This document shows, piece by piece, positions 10,003-17,111 of a stretch of DNA of 57,084 nucleotides; positions within the stretch are counted from its first letter, which is position 1; every line of letters starts with the position of its first letter. This DNA is from Aquimarina agarivorans (GTDB taxonomy: Bacteria > Bacteroidota > Bacteroidia > Flavobacteriales > Flavobacteriaceae). Below the pieces are notes generated by a model. It made no database searches and was not told the DNA's origin. It saw nothing but the letters and a program-made list of their open reading frames with translations. The stretch spans positions 1 through 57,084 of the forward strand of contig NZ_AFPB01000022.1 in NCBI RefSeq assembly GCF_000218485.1, given 5' to 3'. The position numbers were made by a program, and so were the translations under genes.

Positions 10003-10119
10003 CTAATTATCCCGTTTTTCAAAATCCTCTGCTTTTCGTTGTTTTATTTGATAGAAAATAAAATAAATTAAGAGGATACCGAAACTGCCCCAAATTAATC
10101 CGTGAATGCCAAGTATCAT
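10003..10119 (-). CDS. Hidden 38-residue single-pass membrane protein overlapping the ybjQ 3' end
   Basis: An ATG-initiated frame, shifted relative to the ybjQ tail, encodes MILGIHGLIWGSFGILLIYF, then a basic stretch (YQIKQRKAEDFEKRDN) and stop. It has one clear hydrophobic segment followed by a charged cytoplasmic-style tail. Another ATG at 10137 would add six residues. It fits between ybjQ and yqiJ (57 bp to the next gene) and reads as a better protein than the overlapping ybjQ C-terminal extension. If ybjQ really ends near codon 103, this would be a separate cistron. I cannot assign a family. Confidence 0.5.
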   Translation of the reverse strand: MILGIHGLIWGSFGILLIYFIFYQIKQRKAEDFEKRDN

Positions 10120-10453
10120 AAATTCTATACACCTCATATTGATTAAATTTTACAGCAGTTCCGTAAGCTAAAATCTCCGAACAACCTTGCATAACCATGC
10201 ATGTGGTTAGGCGAACATTAATAACGGCATCGGCACCTAGGCGTTTGGCATCTTGTTGCATACGTTGCATGGCCTGTTCGCGTGATTCTGCTTGTAGTTT
10301 GGTGTATTCGCTAATTTCACCGCCTACTATGTTTTTTAAAGTTGCAAAAATATCACGTCCAACGTTTCTGGCCCTAACGGTACTGCCACGCGCTACCCCT
10401 AAAATTTGAATGATTTCTTTATTGGGTACGTAATCTGTTGTTGAAAGTATCAT
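10019..10453 (-). CDS. ybjQ: YbjQ/UPF0145 family protein with an atypical C-terminal extension
   Basis: Residues 1-103 form a complete YbjQ domain: N-terminal MILSTTDYVPNKEI, central VGGEISEYTKLQAESREQAM, then GADAVINVRL and the terminal ILAYGTAVKF. Family members end at about 105-110 residues. Here the frame runs 41 residues further into a Tyr/Phe/Arg-rich tail without family resemblance, overlapping the small membrane ORF at 10003-10119. One extra T in AAATTTAAT would create a TAA right after GTAVKF, so a one-base deletion or sequence error is likely. YbjQ proteins form oligomers of uncertain function, sometimes called heavy-metal-binding-like. It is the first gene after the pspA terminator in the same direction. 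Confidence 0.85.
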   Translation of the reverse strand: MILSTTDYVPNKEIIQILGVARGSTVRARNVGRDIFATLKNIVGGEISEYTKLQAESREQAMQRMQQDAKRLGADAVINVRLTTCMVMQGCSEILAYGTAVKFNQYEVYRIYDTWHSRINLGQFRYPLNLFYFLSNKTTKSRGF

Positions 10454-10495
10454 CGTATTTATTTTGAGTTATGTTAGTAATTATTTGCCGATATA

Positions 10496-10658
10496 ATCAG
10501 CTCTATTACATTGCACAAATCAGTCAAAGCGATATCAAATTGACATTGATTTGAATGTTTTGTGTAGTAATAAAAACTATCGAGAGCTTTATTACATGTT
10601 ATTAGATAGTTTTCAATACCATCAGCTCTATTTCACAATACAAATTACTCGAAGGGAT
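10496..10658. repeat. Imperfect direct repeat pair upstream of ybjQ
   Basis: Two 38-bp units, 10496-10533 and 10621-10658, start 125 bp apart and match at 29 of 38 positions by hand alignment. Both begin ATCAGCTCTATT, share ACAAAT in the middle and end with GAT. They lie just upstream of ybjQ and could be paired regulator sites or a duplicated leader fragment. Confidence 0.45.
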
Positions 10659-10768
10659 AGGGGAAGAGAATCGGTTCGAGTGTTTTAAGAAGCTATAGCG
10701 CGATAAAAATGTATCGATAACTGGTTTTCGGTTGCCGATTGTCAGTTGATATATCATTGGTGAGGATT

Positions 10769-10804
10769 GGTTAGGTTTTTTTACTTTGCTAAAAAAACCT
10801 AACC
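10769..10804 (-). terminator. Intrinsic terminator after pspA
   Basis: A perfect 15-bp inverted repeat (GGTTAGGTTTTTTTA / TAAAAAAACCTAACC) around a 6-base loop, 9 bases beyond the pspA stop codon. The T/A runs inside the stem could serve either strand, but only pspA reads into it closely. Confidence 0.8.
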
Positions 10805-10813
10805 TTTAACCTA

Positions 10814-11527
10814 TTATGATTTATCGCCACCTAATCCCATTTGTTCTTTTAGTTTTGCTAAGCTGTCATCGGCACTAATGTTTTTTGTGTCTAAAGCCTT
10901 ATCAATTTCATCGTCAATAGTACGGCCAGAGTCAGCAATGTCTCCGTAGGCTTCTGCCAAAGCTTCATCTTGCTGTACTTTTTCCTTCATGCGTTCCAGC
11001 ATGGAAACCGTACTGGAACTGTCAATTTCAGCCATTTGTTTGTTCAGGTTTTTTGTAGCATTTGAAACCTTTACCCGTGCTTTTAATGTTTTTAGTTCAT
11101 TTTCCCATTTGCTAATGTTTTGTTTTACCTCCTGCACATTACGTTCCAACTGTGCTACAGAATTGTCAAATTTATCGGCATCAGCCTTACTGCGTGTTTC
11201 CTGAGCAGTAGCTTCTTCTTTTTTTACTAAAGCTTCTTTAGCCAATCGATCAGCTTCCTCTGGTTTTACATCACCTGACTGCGCCTTTTTTAGAATTAGC
11301 ATGGCTTTTTGCTGATAATCTTCTGCTTTAGCAGCAAACTCTTCAGTTTCATTTTTAGCACGTATGGCCAAAGCTTTAACTTGCGCTAATGATTCCAAGC
11401 TTTTTGTTAAATCCCCCTTCATATCTCTAATACCTTGTTCGGTTAATTTAATTGGGTCTTCGATACTATCTAGTGCCGAATTTGCTTGTGCTTCTCCTAT
11501 TTTAAATAATCTTTTGAAAAAATTCAT
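10814..11527 (-). CDS. pspA: PspA/IM30 (ESCRT-III-like) membrane-maintenance protein
   Basis: A 237-residue protein beginning MNFFKRLFKIGEAQANSALD, the amphipathic N-terminal helix and early alpha-1 typical of PspA/IM30, followed by almost entirely helical, Lys/Glu/Ala-rich coiled coil to about residue 200. A short acidic linker and a terminal helix (SADDSLAKLKEQMGLG) complete it. The family polymerises on damaged or stressed inner membranes. The start at 11527 is chosen over an upstream in-frame ATG at 11572 because the upstream 15 residues overlap yjfI and do not fit the family. The gene starts 4 bases after the yjfI stop and is followed by a strong terminator, so yjfI-pspA is one transcript, as in the E. 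coli yjfI-yjfJ pair. Confidence 0.93.
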   Translation of the reverse strand: MNFFKRLFKIGEAQANSALDSIEDPIKLTEQGIRDMKGDLTKSLESLAQVKALAIRAKNETEEFAAKAEDYQQKAMLILKKAQSGDVKPEEADRLAKEALVKKEEATAQETRSKADADKFDNSVAQLERNVQEVKQNISKWENELKTLKARVKVSNATKNLNKQMAEIDSSSTVSMLERMKEKVQQDEALAEAYGDIADSGRTIDDEIDKALDTKNISADDSLAKLKEQMGLGGDKS

Positions 11528-11531
11528 AATT

Positions 11532-11927
11532 TTAATACTTTGAAAAATTAATAATCTGTTGTGAGTATTCACTCAATAATAAACCAAGAGAATTTAGACT
11601 AGCTTCTAACTCATTTAAGTCTAAATTTTCGATTTGCAGGGTGTCTCTAAAAATTACCCTTTCACCAGACTCATCCAAAACAAAGGCTCCATGTACAATA
11701 TCTCTGTTTTTTTGGAGTAGGCTTTTATAAATTTCTGCATTGTTATTTTTAATGTCAAAAATGTGTTGTTCAATGATTAAAATTGGAGTGGCAATGCCTA
11801 AAATCAGGTTTTTAATACCCTCACTTTCTTTACTAATCATAATGATATTTTCAGTTTCACTTTCGTGAGAAATATCAAAATTGAGTTGGAAAAGATATTC
11901 TTTAATCATTTGGAAATTTTCGTTCAT
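11532..11927 (-). CDS. yjfI: YjfI family protein (DUF2170)
   Basis: A 131-residue soluble protein with no signal peptide, matching the YjfI/DUF2170 type in length and pattern: an N-terminal helix (MIKEYLFQLNFDIS), a central beta region around VHGAFVLDESGERVIFRDTL and a C-terminal helix LEASLNSLGLLLSEY. The family accompanies PspA-like genes in many bacteria, and its molecular role is not settled. It is the first gene of the yjfI-pspA transcript. A -7 candidate (TAATTTTG on the minus strand) lies at 12013-12020, about 85 bp upstream. It faces the XRE regulator at 12200 divergently. Confidence 0.85.
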   Translation of the reverse strand: MNENFQMIKEYLFQLNFDISHESETENIIMISKESEGIKNLILGIATPILIIEQHIFDIKNNNAEIYKSLLQKNRDIVHGAFVLDESGERVIFRDTLQIENLDLNELEASLNSLGLLLSEYSQQIINFSKY

Positions 11928-12199
11928 ATCTACTTGTTTAAGTTGGTTTTAAGTTTTGATTTTTTATTTCAATAATACGAAAACTTAGTTCATATGTTAC
12001 TGTACTTGTGTGCAAAATTAATGGCTACATCATAAGGGGTTATCTATAAGGGTTGCTAAAAAAAATAGTTATTACTGTTTTATTTAATGATAATATACTT
12101 GTGTTACTGTTGCTGTTAGTTAATAAGTGGTATATTAGCTAATAATATTAGTGTAAATGTACAATTAATTTTTATATTTGCAAATAAAATTAGCAATTA
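11928..12199. promoter_or_regulatory. Divergent promoter region between yjfI-pspA and the XRE regulator
   Basis: The minus-strand -7 candidate TAATTTTG is at 12013-12020 (for yjfI). The plus-strand -7 box TATATTTG is at 12173-12180, 19 bases before the regulator's ATG. Between them lie short palindromic stretches such as TTAGCTAA and CTAATAATATTAG near 12134-12151, which could be operators. I saw no matching -33 boxes. Confidence 0.5.
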
Positions 12200-12958
12200 A
12201 TGTCTTTTTTTGGAAAAAATATAAAAAAAATCCGAAGTGTTAAAAGTTTGAGTCAACAAGCATTTGCAGAGCTATTTGATTTAAAAAGAGGGACTTTAGG
12301 TGCTTATGAGGAGGGTAGGAGTGAGCCTAAAATAGAAACTATTTTAAAAATAGCTAATTTTTTTAGCATATCATTAGAAAGTTTGTTGACTAGTGAGCTT
12401 ACGGTAAATGAACTGCTAAAATTTAAAGGAGACATCACCACTGATGTAAAAGATGACAAACGCGAAAAATTTGCTTCAGTTCCATGTATAACTGACCTTA
12501 CAGCTGATGAGTACGTTGAATTTTACGATAAAGAAAAGTTTATAAATGAGCTTCCAATAATTCAGTTACCAATTAACATTGATAAAGAATTCAGGGGCTT
12601 TACCGTTTCAAATCTAGAAATGACAAGTCATGATAATGGGTTTTATCCTAAGGATATAGTTGTTGGTGAAAAAGTACCTAATGATATAATTAAAAAGTTG
12701 AACAACGGAACCTTGGTTTTTGTATTAGTCAATGCACAGTTAATATTTAGAAGACTTTACATTGTGAAAAACAAAATTGTTCTAAGAGCAGATCATAAAA
12801 ACATTGAAGATGAAACTTTTTCAATTTCAGAAATTAAAGAACTGTGGCGTGTGCGTTACGTGTTTTGCAGACGTATTCCTGAATTTACCGATGGAGTTGA
12901 GGATAAGTTGTCAAAAATAGCACTAGAAATTAGTAAAATGAAAGAACGTTTGGGGTAG
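12200..12958 (+). CDS. XRE-family regulator with degenerate S24-like C-terminal domain
   Basis: A 252-residue protein with an N-terminal helix-turn-helix of XRE type (about residues 5-60: SLSQQAFAELFDLKRGTLGAYEEGR) and a beta-rich C-terminal domain (about 118-230) that aligns by eye with LexA/S24 peptidase-like regulators. The usual GDSM serine position reads NLEM (Glu140) and the general-base lysine position reads FRRL (Arg184), so self-cleavage is not expected. The second S24 regulator in this window (39014-39784) keeps both residues. It is divergent from yjfI-pspA across 272 bp and is the natural candidate to control that locus, perhaps by binding a ligand through the dead S24 domain (inference). 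Confidence 0.8.
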   Translation: MSFFGKNIKKIRSVKSLSQQAFAELFDLKRGTLGAYEEGRSEPKIETILKIANFFSISLESLLTSELTVNELLKFKGDITTDVKDDKREKFASVPCITDLTADEYVEFYDKEKFINELPIIQLPINIDKEFRGFTVSNLEMTSHDNGFYPKDIVVGEKVPNDIIKKLNNGTLVFVLVNAQLIFRRLYIVKNKIVLRADHKNIEDETFSISEIKELWRVRYVFCRRIPEFTDGVEDKLSKIALEISKMKERLG

Positions 12959-12974
12959 TGATTGTTTTAACGTA

Positions 12975-13008
12975 AAAAAGCCATACCAAATTATTGGTAT
13001 GACTTTTT
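12975..13008. terminator. Bidirectional terminator between convergent genes
   Basis: Inverted repeat AAAAAGCCATACCAA / TTGGTATGACTTTTT with one mismatch and a 4-base loop, with A-tract and T-tract on either side. It lies 16 bp after the XRE gene and 21 bp before the end of the convergent lipocalin-like gene. Confidence 0.75.
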
Positions 13009-13029
13009 GGTATTTCAAAATTTAAAGCC

Positions 13030-13434
13030 TTAGTTGGATTTGGAAGTAACTTGATTTATGTTAGTTCCTCTGGTTAGTAAAAATTCGCCCATACCTAGTT
13101 TAAGCACAAGCTCATTTTTTGAAGATTTTAGAATGGTGAATTCAGACTGTACACCTTCACTACTTTCAACAGCAATTGTTTTATTGTTTTCGTTCAGTTT
13201 CCACTTGCCTGTACCAATTTCATCCATGATACGAGATTCAAATTTGCCATCTGTTTTAAAAATAAATGTCCATTTATCAATGATTTCAGCATTCATGTAA
13301 TCTAAGCCTGCTTGATCAATTTTTTCTTTATTGTGAGCGTCTTTAAAAACCCATTTGCCTATAATAGAATCTGAGTTTTGAGCATTGACAGAAAATGAAA
13401 TGGTGGATAATAATAGTAGTGTAATTTTTTTCAT
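13030..13434 (-). CDS. Secreted lipocalin-like small protein
   Basis: A 134-residue protein with a signal peptide ending at SVNAQ (about residue 19). The mature part has the pattern of Bacteroidota lipocalin-like domains: GKWVF near the start, W-T-F-I-F-KTDGKFESRI, G-KWKLNENNKTIAVES, and a final beta strand LVLKLGMGEFLLTR. It is probably a periplasmic small beta-barrel; the ligand is unknown. It is monocistronic by position, with a terminator on its 3' side and a 260-bp gap upstream. Confidence 0.65.
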   Translation of the reverse strand: MKKITLLLLSTISFSVNAQNSDSIIGKWVFKDAHNKEKIDQAGLDYMNAEIIDKWTFIFKTDGKFESRIMDEIGTGKWKLNENNKTIAVESSEGVQSEFTILKSSKNELVLKLGMGEFLLTRGTNINQVTSKSN

Positions 13435-13588
13435 GTTTAGTTTTAATTAATTATTTTTTGTAGTAAAAAACTTTCATTTGCTTTTATAAATTTAGTTAAA
13501 TCAATAGTTTAAGTGGTTGTTTTTTTTTAAAAATTTTTAAATAATTAATTTTGTCTTGGTCAAGGTTGAAATCAAATTTTTTTAATAA

Positions 13589-13628
13589 AAAAAATTGTCT
13601 GAAGATTTTACTCCTCAGACAATTTTTT
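13589..13628 (-). terminator. Terminator after the beta-helix gene
   Basis: A perfect 14-bp stem (AAAAAATTGTCTGA / TCAGACAATTTTTT) with a 12-base loop, 66 bp downstream of the beta-helix gene's stop codon. A/T tracts on both sides would allow function in both directions. Confidence 0.8.
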
Positions 13629-13694
13629 AAAATTTTTACAGAATTACAAAGCAGGTATGAATCCGCTGGATTTTATTTAAAAATTATCAATTAA

Positions 13695-16217
13695 TTATTT
13701 TACCGATAATTTTAAAGTTTTGGCGTTTATTTTTAAGAAATAGATACCAGTTGAAAGATGTGTTACATCAATTTGATTATTAGAATCTACAACTTTACGA
13801 TCTATTAATTGACCATTTATTCCGTAAATAGTAACCATTTCATTAGTTGTAGCACCTTCAATGGTAACCATTTCATTAACATTTGCAGGGTTAGGGTATA
13901 CGGCGTATCCGCTAAATTGCGAGTCGATAGTAGCGTCTATTATTTTTTGACCAGAGTTATTTACAACTCCCCAAGTATAAGTGTCCCAGCCGCCTATTTT
14001 GTTTGATATAGCACCTAATTCTTTAGAAGTAATACCTAAGCGAGCTGTTACATATTTATCATTAAAAGCTTTTAAAACCACTCTATTTCCGGCTTTACTT
14101 TCCCAAGTAAATGTTTCCCAACCATTTTTGTTGGTTGATCTTGCTACTAATTGGCTGTTTTCATTAATTCTGGCTTGAACATATTTGTTATTTGCCATGG
14201 CTTTAAGGTGTACTTTGCCATTTCCAGCATCTACAACTAAAAATTGTTCCCATTTAGCTACCCTTGTAGCAATTGCACGTAATGGAGCAAAAGGCTCATC
14301 TTTTCGGGCGCTTACATATGCTGAGGCTCCGTTATTTGATTTTAACCAGATGATTTTACCTATTGGAGCATTTTGAGTATTGCCGTTTCCAGGGTTTGGA
14401 TTGGTAGGTGCAGGAGTACTTGCTGATACAGGTTTAATACTCCATTTAGCCGCATTTTTTATTGGGATAACAAATCTTACGTAATTTCTGTCAATGCCAA
14501 CTCCATGTACCAAGTTAATTGGTTTTGATCCGTTTGTGGATAAAATGGATTGCTTTTCATTACCTCCAGGAAAAAATTCGTAATCGTTACCAGACTTTGT
14601 GATTGCCCAAAATGGCAATGCACCAGTGGCTGCATTTAAAAAAGGAAAAATATTTTGAGGTTTGTCATTAATAATGTCAAATTCAGTATATCCTAAATGT
14701 GTTTCTAAATACCTTTTATTGCCCACGTTTTGAATATGATATGTGTAAGGTGGGTTAAAAGTAATTCTCCACTGAGTATTTGCACCATTTCCATTGGTTG
14801 TCACAATACCACTTCCGGAAGCAGTAAGTTTTTTCCCGTTAGCTTTATTTGTAATAGTATAAATTCCGTTTGGTAATATGGCAGCAGCAGGAGTAATTCT
14901 AGTTATTCTTCTTAATGAATTAGGAACTCCTTTGATTTCAATTTTAGCATTGTTACGAGGAATATTCATTCTGATACCCTTATTTTTAGGTAAATTTAAA
15001 CCAGGGTTATTTACAATTTTTATGTCGTTTGAGGCTAATTCGTTAGGAATTGGTTCACGACTTCTTGCTTCGTAAAAAGAAAAGTCAATAGCATTATTAT
15101 TAACAGCATTGGCTTTTGTAAAATTGTTTCCAGTAATGGTAATTTTACTAGGAGCATATGCCGATATGAAAAAATTATAAGTACCTACAATTCTGTTATT
15201 AATAAATTCTAAATCTGAAGAGACCTGTAATTCTCTATCCAATTGTACAATTCTAGAACTGTTGTTTGTGTTTTTTACTCTACAATTAAATGTATTGTTA
15301 CGCACTCTAATATCATTTGAAAATTCTTCAATATGAACTAAATCAACAGCACCAGTTGTATCATTAAACGTACATCCTTCAATAGTCACATTTTCAATTC
15401 TAGACAAGGCAATACCAGAATCTTCTATCAAACAATTTTTAAATAAGGTGTTTCTAAAATTCCAAATTGTTGGGTATTCGCTGTTTCCTGCATCTAATGA
15501 AATTGCACGGTCATCAAATCCAACGGTTCCATCAGGTTTAATTTCACATTTAACTAAACTTGCTTTTCTTGAAAAATTAGTTCTACCAAAACGATTGGCC
15601 CAATATCCAATTCTTCGATAATTAATTAATGAAGAGTTTGTCATCTTCAATCCAATCCCATTACCGGTATGAATACTATAAGCACCGCCATCTAAAATAA
15701 CATTTTGAAATTCTATACCCTTGTACTGCTCTTGAGTTACAGCAATTGGGTTAGGAGCCAAATAAGTAGTGTGACGTGCATCAATAAGAATATCAAAAAT
15801 ATCTTCGCCAAGATTCTTTTTTATTATTGAAACGTTAGCAAATTTTATGTTATCAGATCTTAATAAAAAGGAAGACGTATTATTCCAGACCGTTCTAATT
15901 CCTGATGCACCTCTTTTATTTGCATTAAATCCATTTACAGGGGTTTTTCCACGAAATGTTATTGCCTTATTAATTGTAACAATGGTTGCGCCGTCAAAAT
16001 TATATTTAGGACTGTTAAATACAATAATATCACCATCAGCAGCGCTATTAATAGCTTTTTGAATTTTAGAAGCTATATTTCCTGAGTTGCCATAGGCAGT
16101 ATCAAAAAATATTGTTTTTGAGTGAATGAAAGATATGTTGAATATGAAAAATGCCAGAACAGCAGTTATATGTTTGGAAAAGCTTCTGTTAAAGGAAGCA
16201 CTTTTTGATTTAATCAT
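13695..16217 (-). CDS. Secreted beta-helix protein with ricin-like, fascin-like and T9SS sorting domains
   Basis: An 840-residue multidomain protein: a signal peptide (about 1-33), then a right-handed parallel beta-helix (about 40-430) with repeated Asn/Ile/Val rungs such as IENVTIEGCTFND and ITITGNNFT. A ricin-type beta-trefoil-like region follows (about 450-600), then a Pro/Asn/Gly linker (PAPTNPNPGNGN) and a fascin-like beta-trefoil (about 615-755) with repeated KYVxAR motifs. The C-terminal sorting domain (about 768-840) begins YPNPANVNEM and ends GIYFLKINAKTLKLSVK. It is probably exported by the type IX system and binds or cleaves a polysaccharide; beta-helices of this form include pectate-lyase-like enzymes. 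No catalytic residues can be named. A GH117-like gene lies upstream on the same strand. Confidence 0.8.
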   Translation of the reverse strand: MIKSKSASFNRSFSKHITAVLAFFIFNISFIHSKTIFFDTAYGNSGNIASKIQKAINSAADGDIIVFNSPKYNFDGATIVTINKAITFRGKTPVNGFNANKRGASGIRTVWNNTSSFLLRSDNIKFANVSIIKKNLGEDIFDILIDARHTTYLAPNPIAVTQEQYKGIEFQNVILDGGAYSIHTGNGIGLKMTNSSLINYRRIGYWANRFGRTNFSRKASLVKCEIKPDGTVGFDDRAISLDAGNSEYPTIWNFRNTLFKNCLIEDSGIALSRIENVTIEGCTFNDTTGAVDLVHIEEFSNDIRVRNNTFNCRVKNTNNSSRIVQLDRELQVSSDLEFINNRIVGTYNFFISAYAPSKITITGNNFTKANAVNNNAIDFSFYEARSREPIPNELASNDIKIVNNPGLNLPKNKGIRMNIPRNNAKIEIKGVPNSLRRITRITPAAAILPNGIYTITNKANGKKLTASGSGIVTTNGNGANTQWRITFNPPYTYHIQNVGNKRYLETHLGYTEFDIINDKPQNIFPFLNAATGALPFWAITKSGNDYEFFPGGNEKQSILSTNGSKPINLVHGVGIDRNYVRFVIPIKNAAKWSIKPVSASTPAPTNPNPGNGNTQNAPIGKIIWLKSNNGASAYVSARKDEPFAPLRAIATRVAKWEQFLVVDAGNGKVHLKAMANNKYVQARINENSQLVARSTNKNGWETFTWESKAGNRVVLKAFNDKYVTARLGITSKELGAISNKIGGWDTYTWGVVNNSGQKIIDATIDSQFSGYAVYPNPANVNEMVTIEGATTNEMVTIYGINGQLIDRKVVDSNNQIDVTHLSTGIYFLKINAKTLKLSVK

Positions 16218-16345
16218 TGTAATTTATAATTAAGTGTGTTTAGTTTTCGATTTAATTTTTTAGTAGTTGTTATACCAGGTCAGTAGCCGTAATTGAGCAG
16301 TAATATTTAATTACAAGTGGACTTTTTGACGGAAATTTTTTTGAG

Positions 16346-16379
16346 GGGGGTAGTTTGTATTCTTATAAGGGGGTAGTTT
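16346..16379. promoter_or_regulatory. Tandem GGGGGTAGTTT operator candidate
   Basis: Two perfect 11-bp units, GGGGGTAGTTT at 16346-16356 and 16369-16379, repeat with a 23-bp period, about two helical turns. On the coding strand of the beta-helix gene they read AAACTACCCCC and lie about 130 bp upstream of its ATG. Tandem half-sites at this spacing suit a dimeric AraC-type or hybrid two-component regulator of polysaccharide genes (inference). Confidence 0.55.
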
Positions 16380-16963
16380 TTGTTCAACAAAAGATTTGTA
16401 ATTCTTACATAAAATTATTGGCCTAAATTAGCTGTTAAATGCTTATTGCTCTAAATTTTAACGATTGAATTAAGTTAATTTTTGATTTAAACCCCTTTTT
16501 TTTTGGACTGAAATTAAGTTATTAGTAATCAAAATGTAAGCTTATTTTTAATGTTAATTTCACATTATTTTTGTAGTAGTTTACTTTTTTAATATTAACA
16601 AATTAGATTCATTATCTATATAATTTGTTAATTACTTAGCAGAGAATCTTCCGACAAGCTTAATTTTACAGAAAAAAGTTGTTTAAATTTTAAAAGTAAA
16701 TACAATTGATTTGTAAGGCTATTAACGCTTAAAAGATGGCTGCGTAAGATTTTTAAACAGTAAAAGGGACTTAGTGTTTTATTGCGGAGAGTAGTGTTAG
16801 AGTATCTTGTGTATAATTTTTTTGACTTGAAATCTTATGCCGGTTCTAATTTTAAATTATTCCAATAAAATTAGGTGTTTTTTGTTTTGATAAGATATGA
16901 AATATTAGCGTAGCCTTAGCTAAGGTGGTGGTTCATGTTGAAGTCTTAAGCGAAAAGAAGCAC

Positions 16964-17002
16964 TTTAAATGGGAAAGTTAATTTCATAAACGGTATCAAT
17001 TT
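16964..17002 (+). repeat. Dispersed intergenic repeat, copy 1 (divergent)
   Basis: Contains TTTAAATGGGAAAGTTAAT, then a slightly diverged middle and AAACGGTATCAATTT. It resembles the copies at 49719-49750 and 55640-55672, with changes in the GTCGGAAACGG part. The upstream GCGAAAAGAAG also resembles sequence before copy 3. Confidence 0.5.
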
Positions 17003-17029
17003 AGGTACCCCAAATTTAAACGTACAAAA

Positions 17030-17060
17030 AAGCGGAAAATCCAATTCGGAGATTCCGCTT
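17030..17060 (-). terminator. Terminator after the GH117-like gene
   Basis: Stem AAGCGGAAAATCC / GGAGATTCCGCTT with a 5-base loop and two internal mismatches, flanked by A- and T-rich tracts, about 50 bp past the stop codon. Confidence 0.65.
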
Positions 17061-17111
17061 AAATAAAATATTTATTGTTTGTTAGTATTTTATAAAAAAT
17101 ACCGTTTTGAG

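Larger units (their letters stand above)
10454..10813. other. 360-bp gap between pspA and ybjQ
   Basis: No coding frame of note. It holds the pspA terminator at its right end and an imperfect 38-bp direct repeat (10496-10533 and 10621-10658). The ybjQ promoter should lie here, but I see no exact TAnnTTTG box on the minus strand. Confidence 0.6.
16218..17111. other. 894-bp gap between the beta-helix and GH117-like genes
   Basis: The longest non-coding stretch in the window. It holds the tandem GGGGGTAGTTT repeat near the beta-helix gene (16346-16379), a copy of a dispersed repeat (16964-17002), a 12-bp palindrome CCTTAGCTAAGG (16914-16925) and the GH117-like gene's terminator (17030-17060). 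I see no credible gene or gene remnant. Confidence 0.6.

Noticed and set aside
11528..11572. Upstream ATG for pspA
   Set aside because: Adds 15 residues overlapping yjfI; the family begins with the amphipathic helix at MNFFKRLF.
16914..16925. 12-bp palindrome CCTTAGCTAAGG
   Set aside because: Short, single and far from a promoter; could easily occur by chance.
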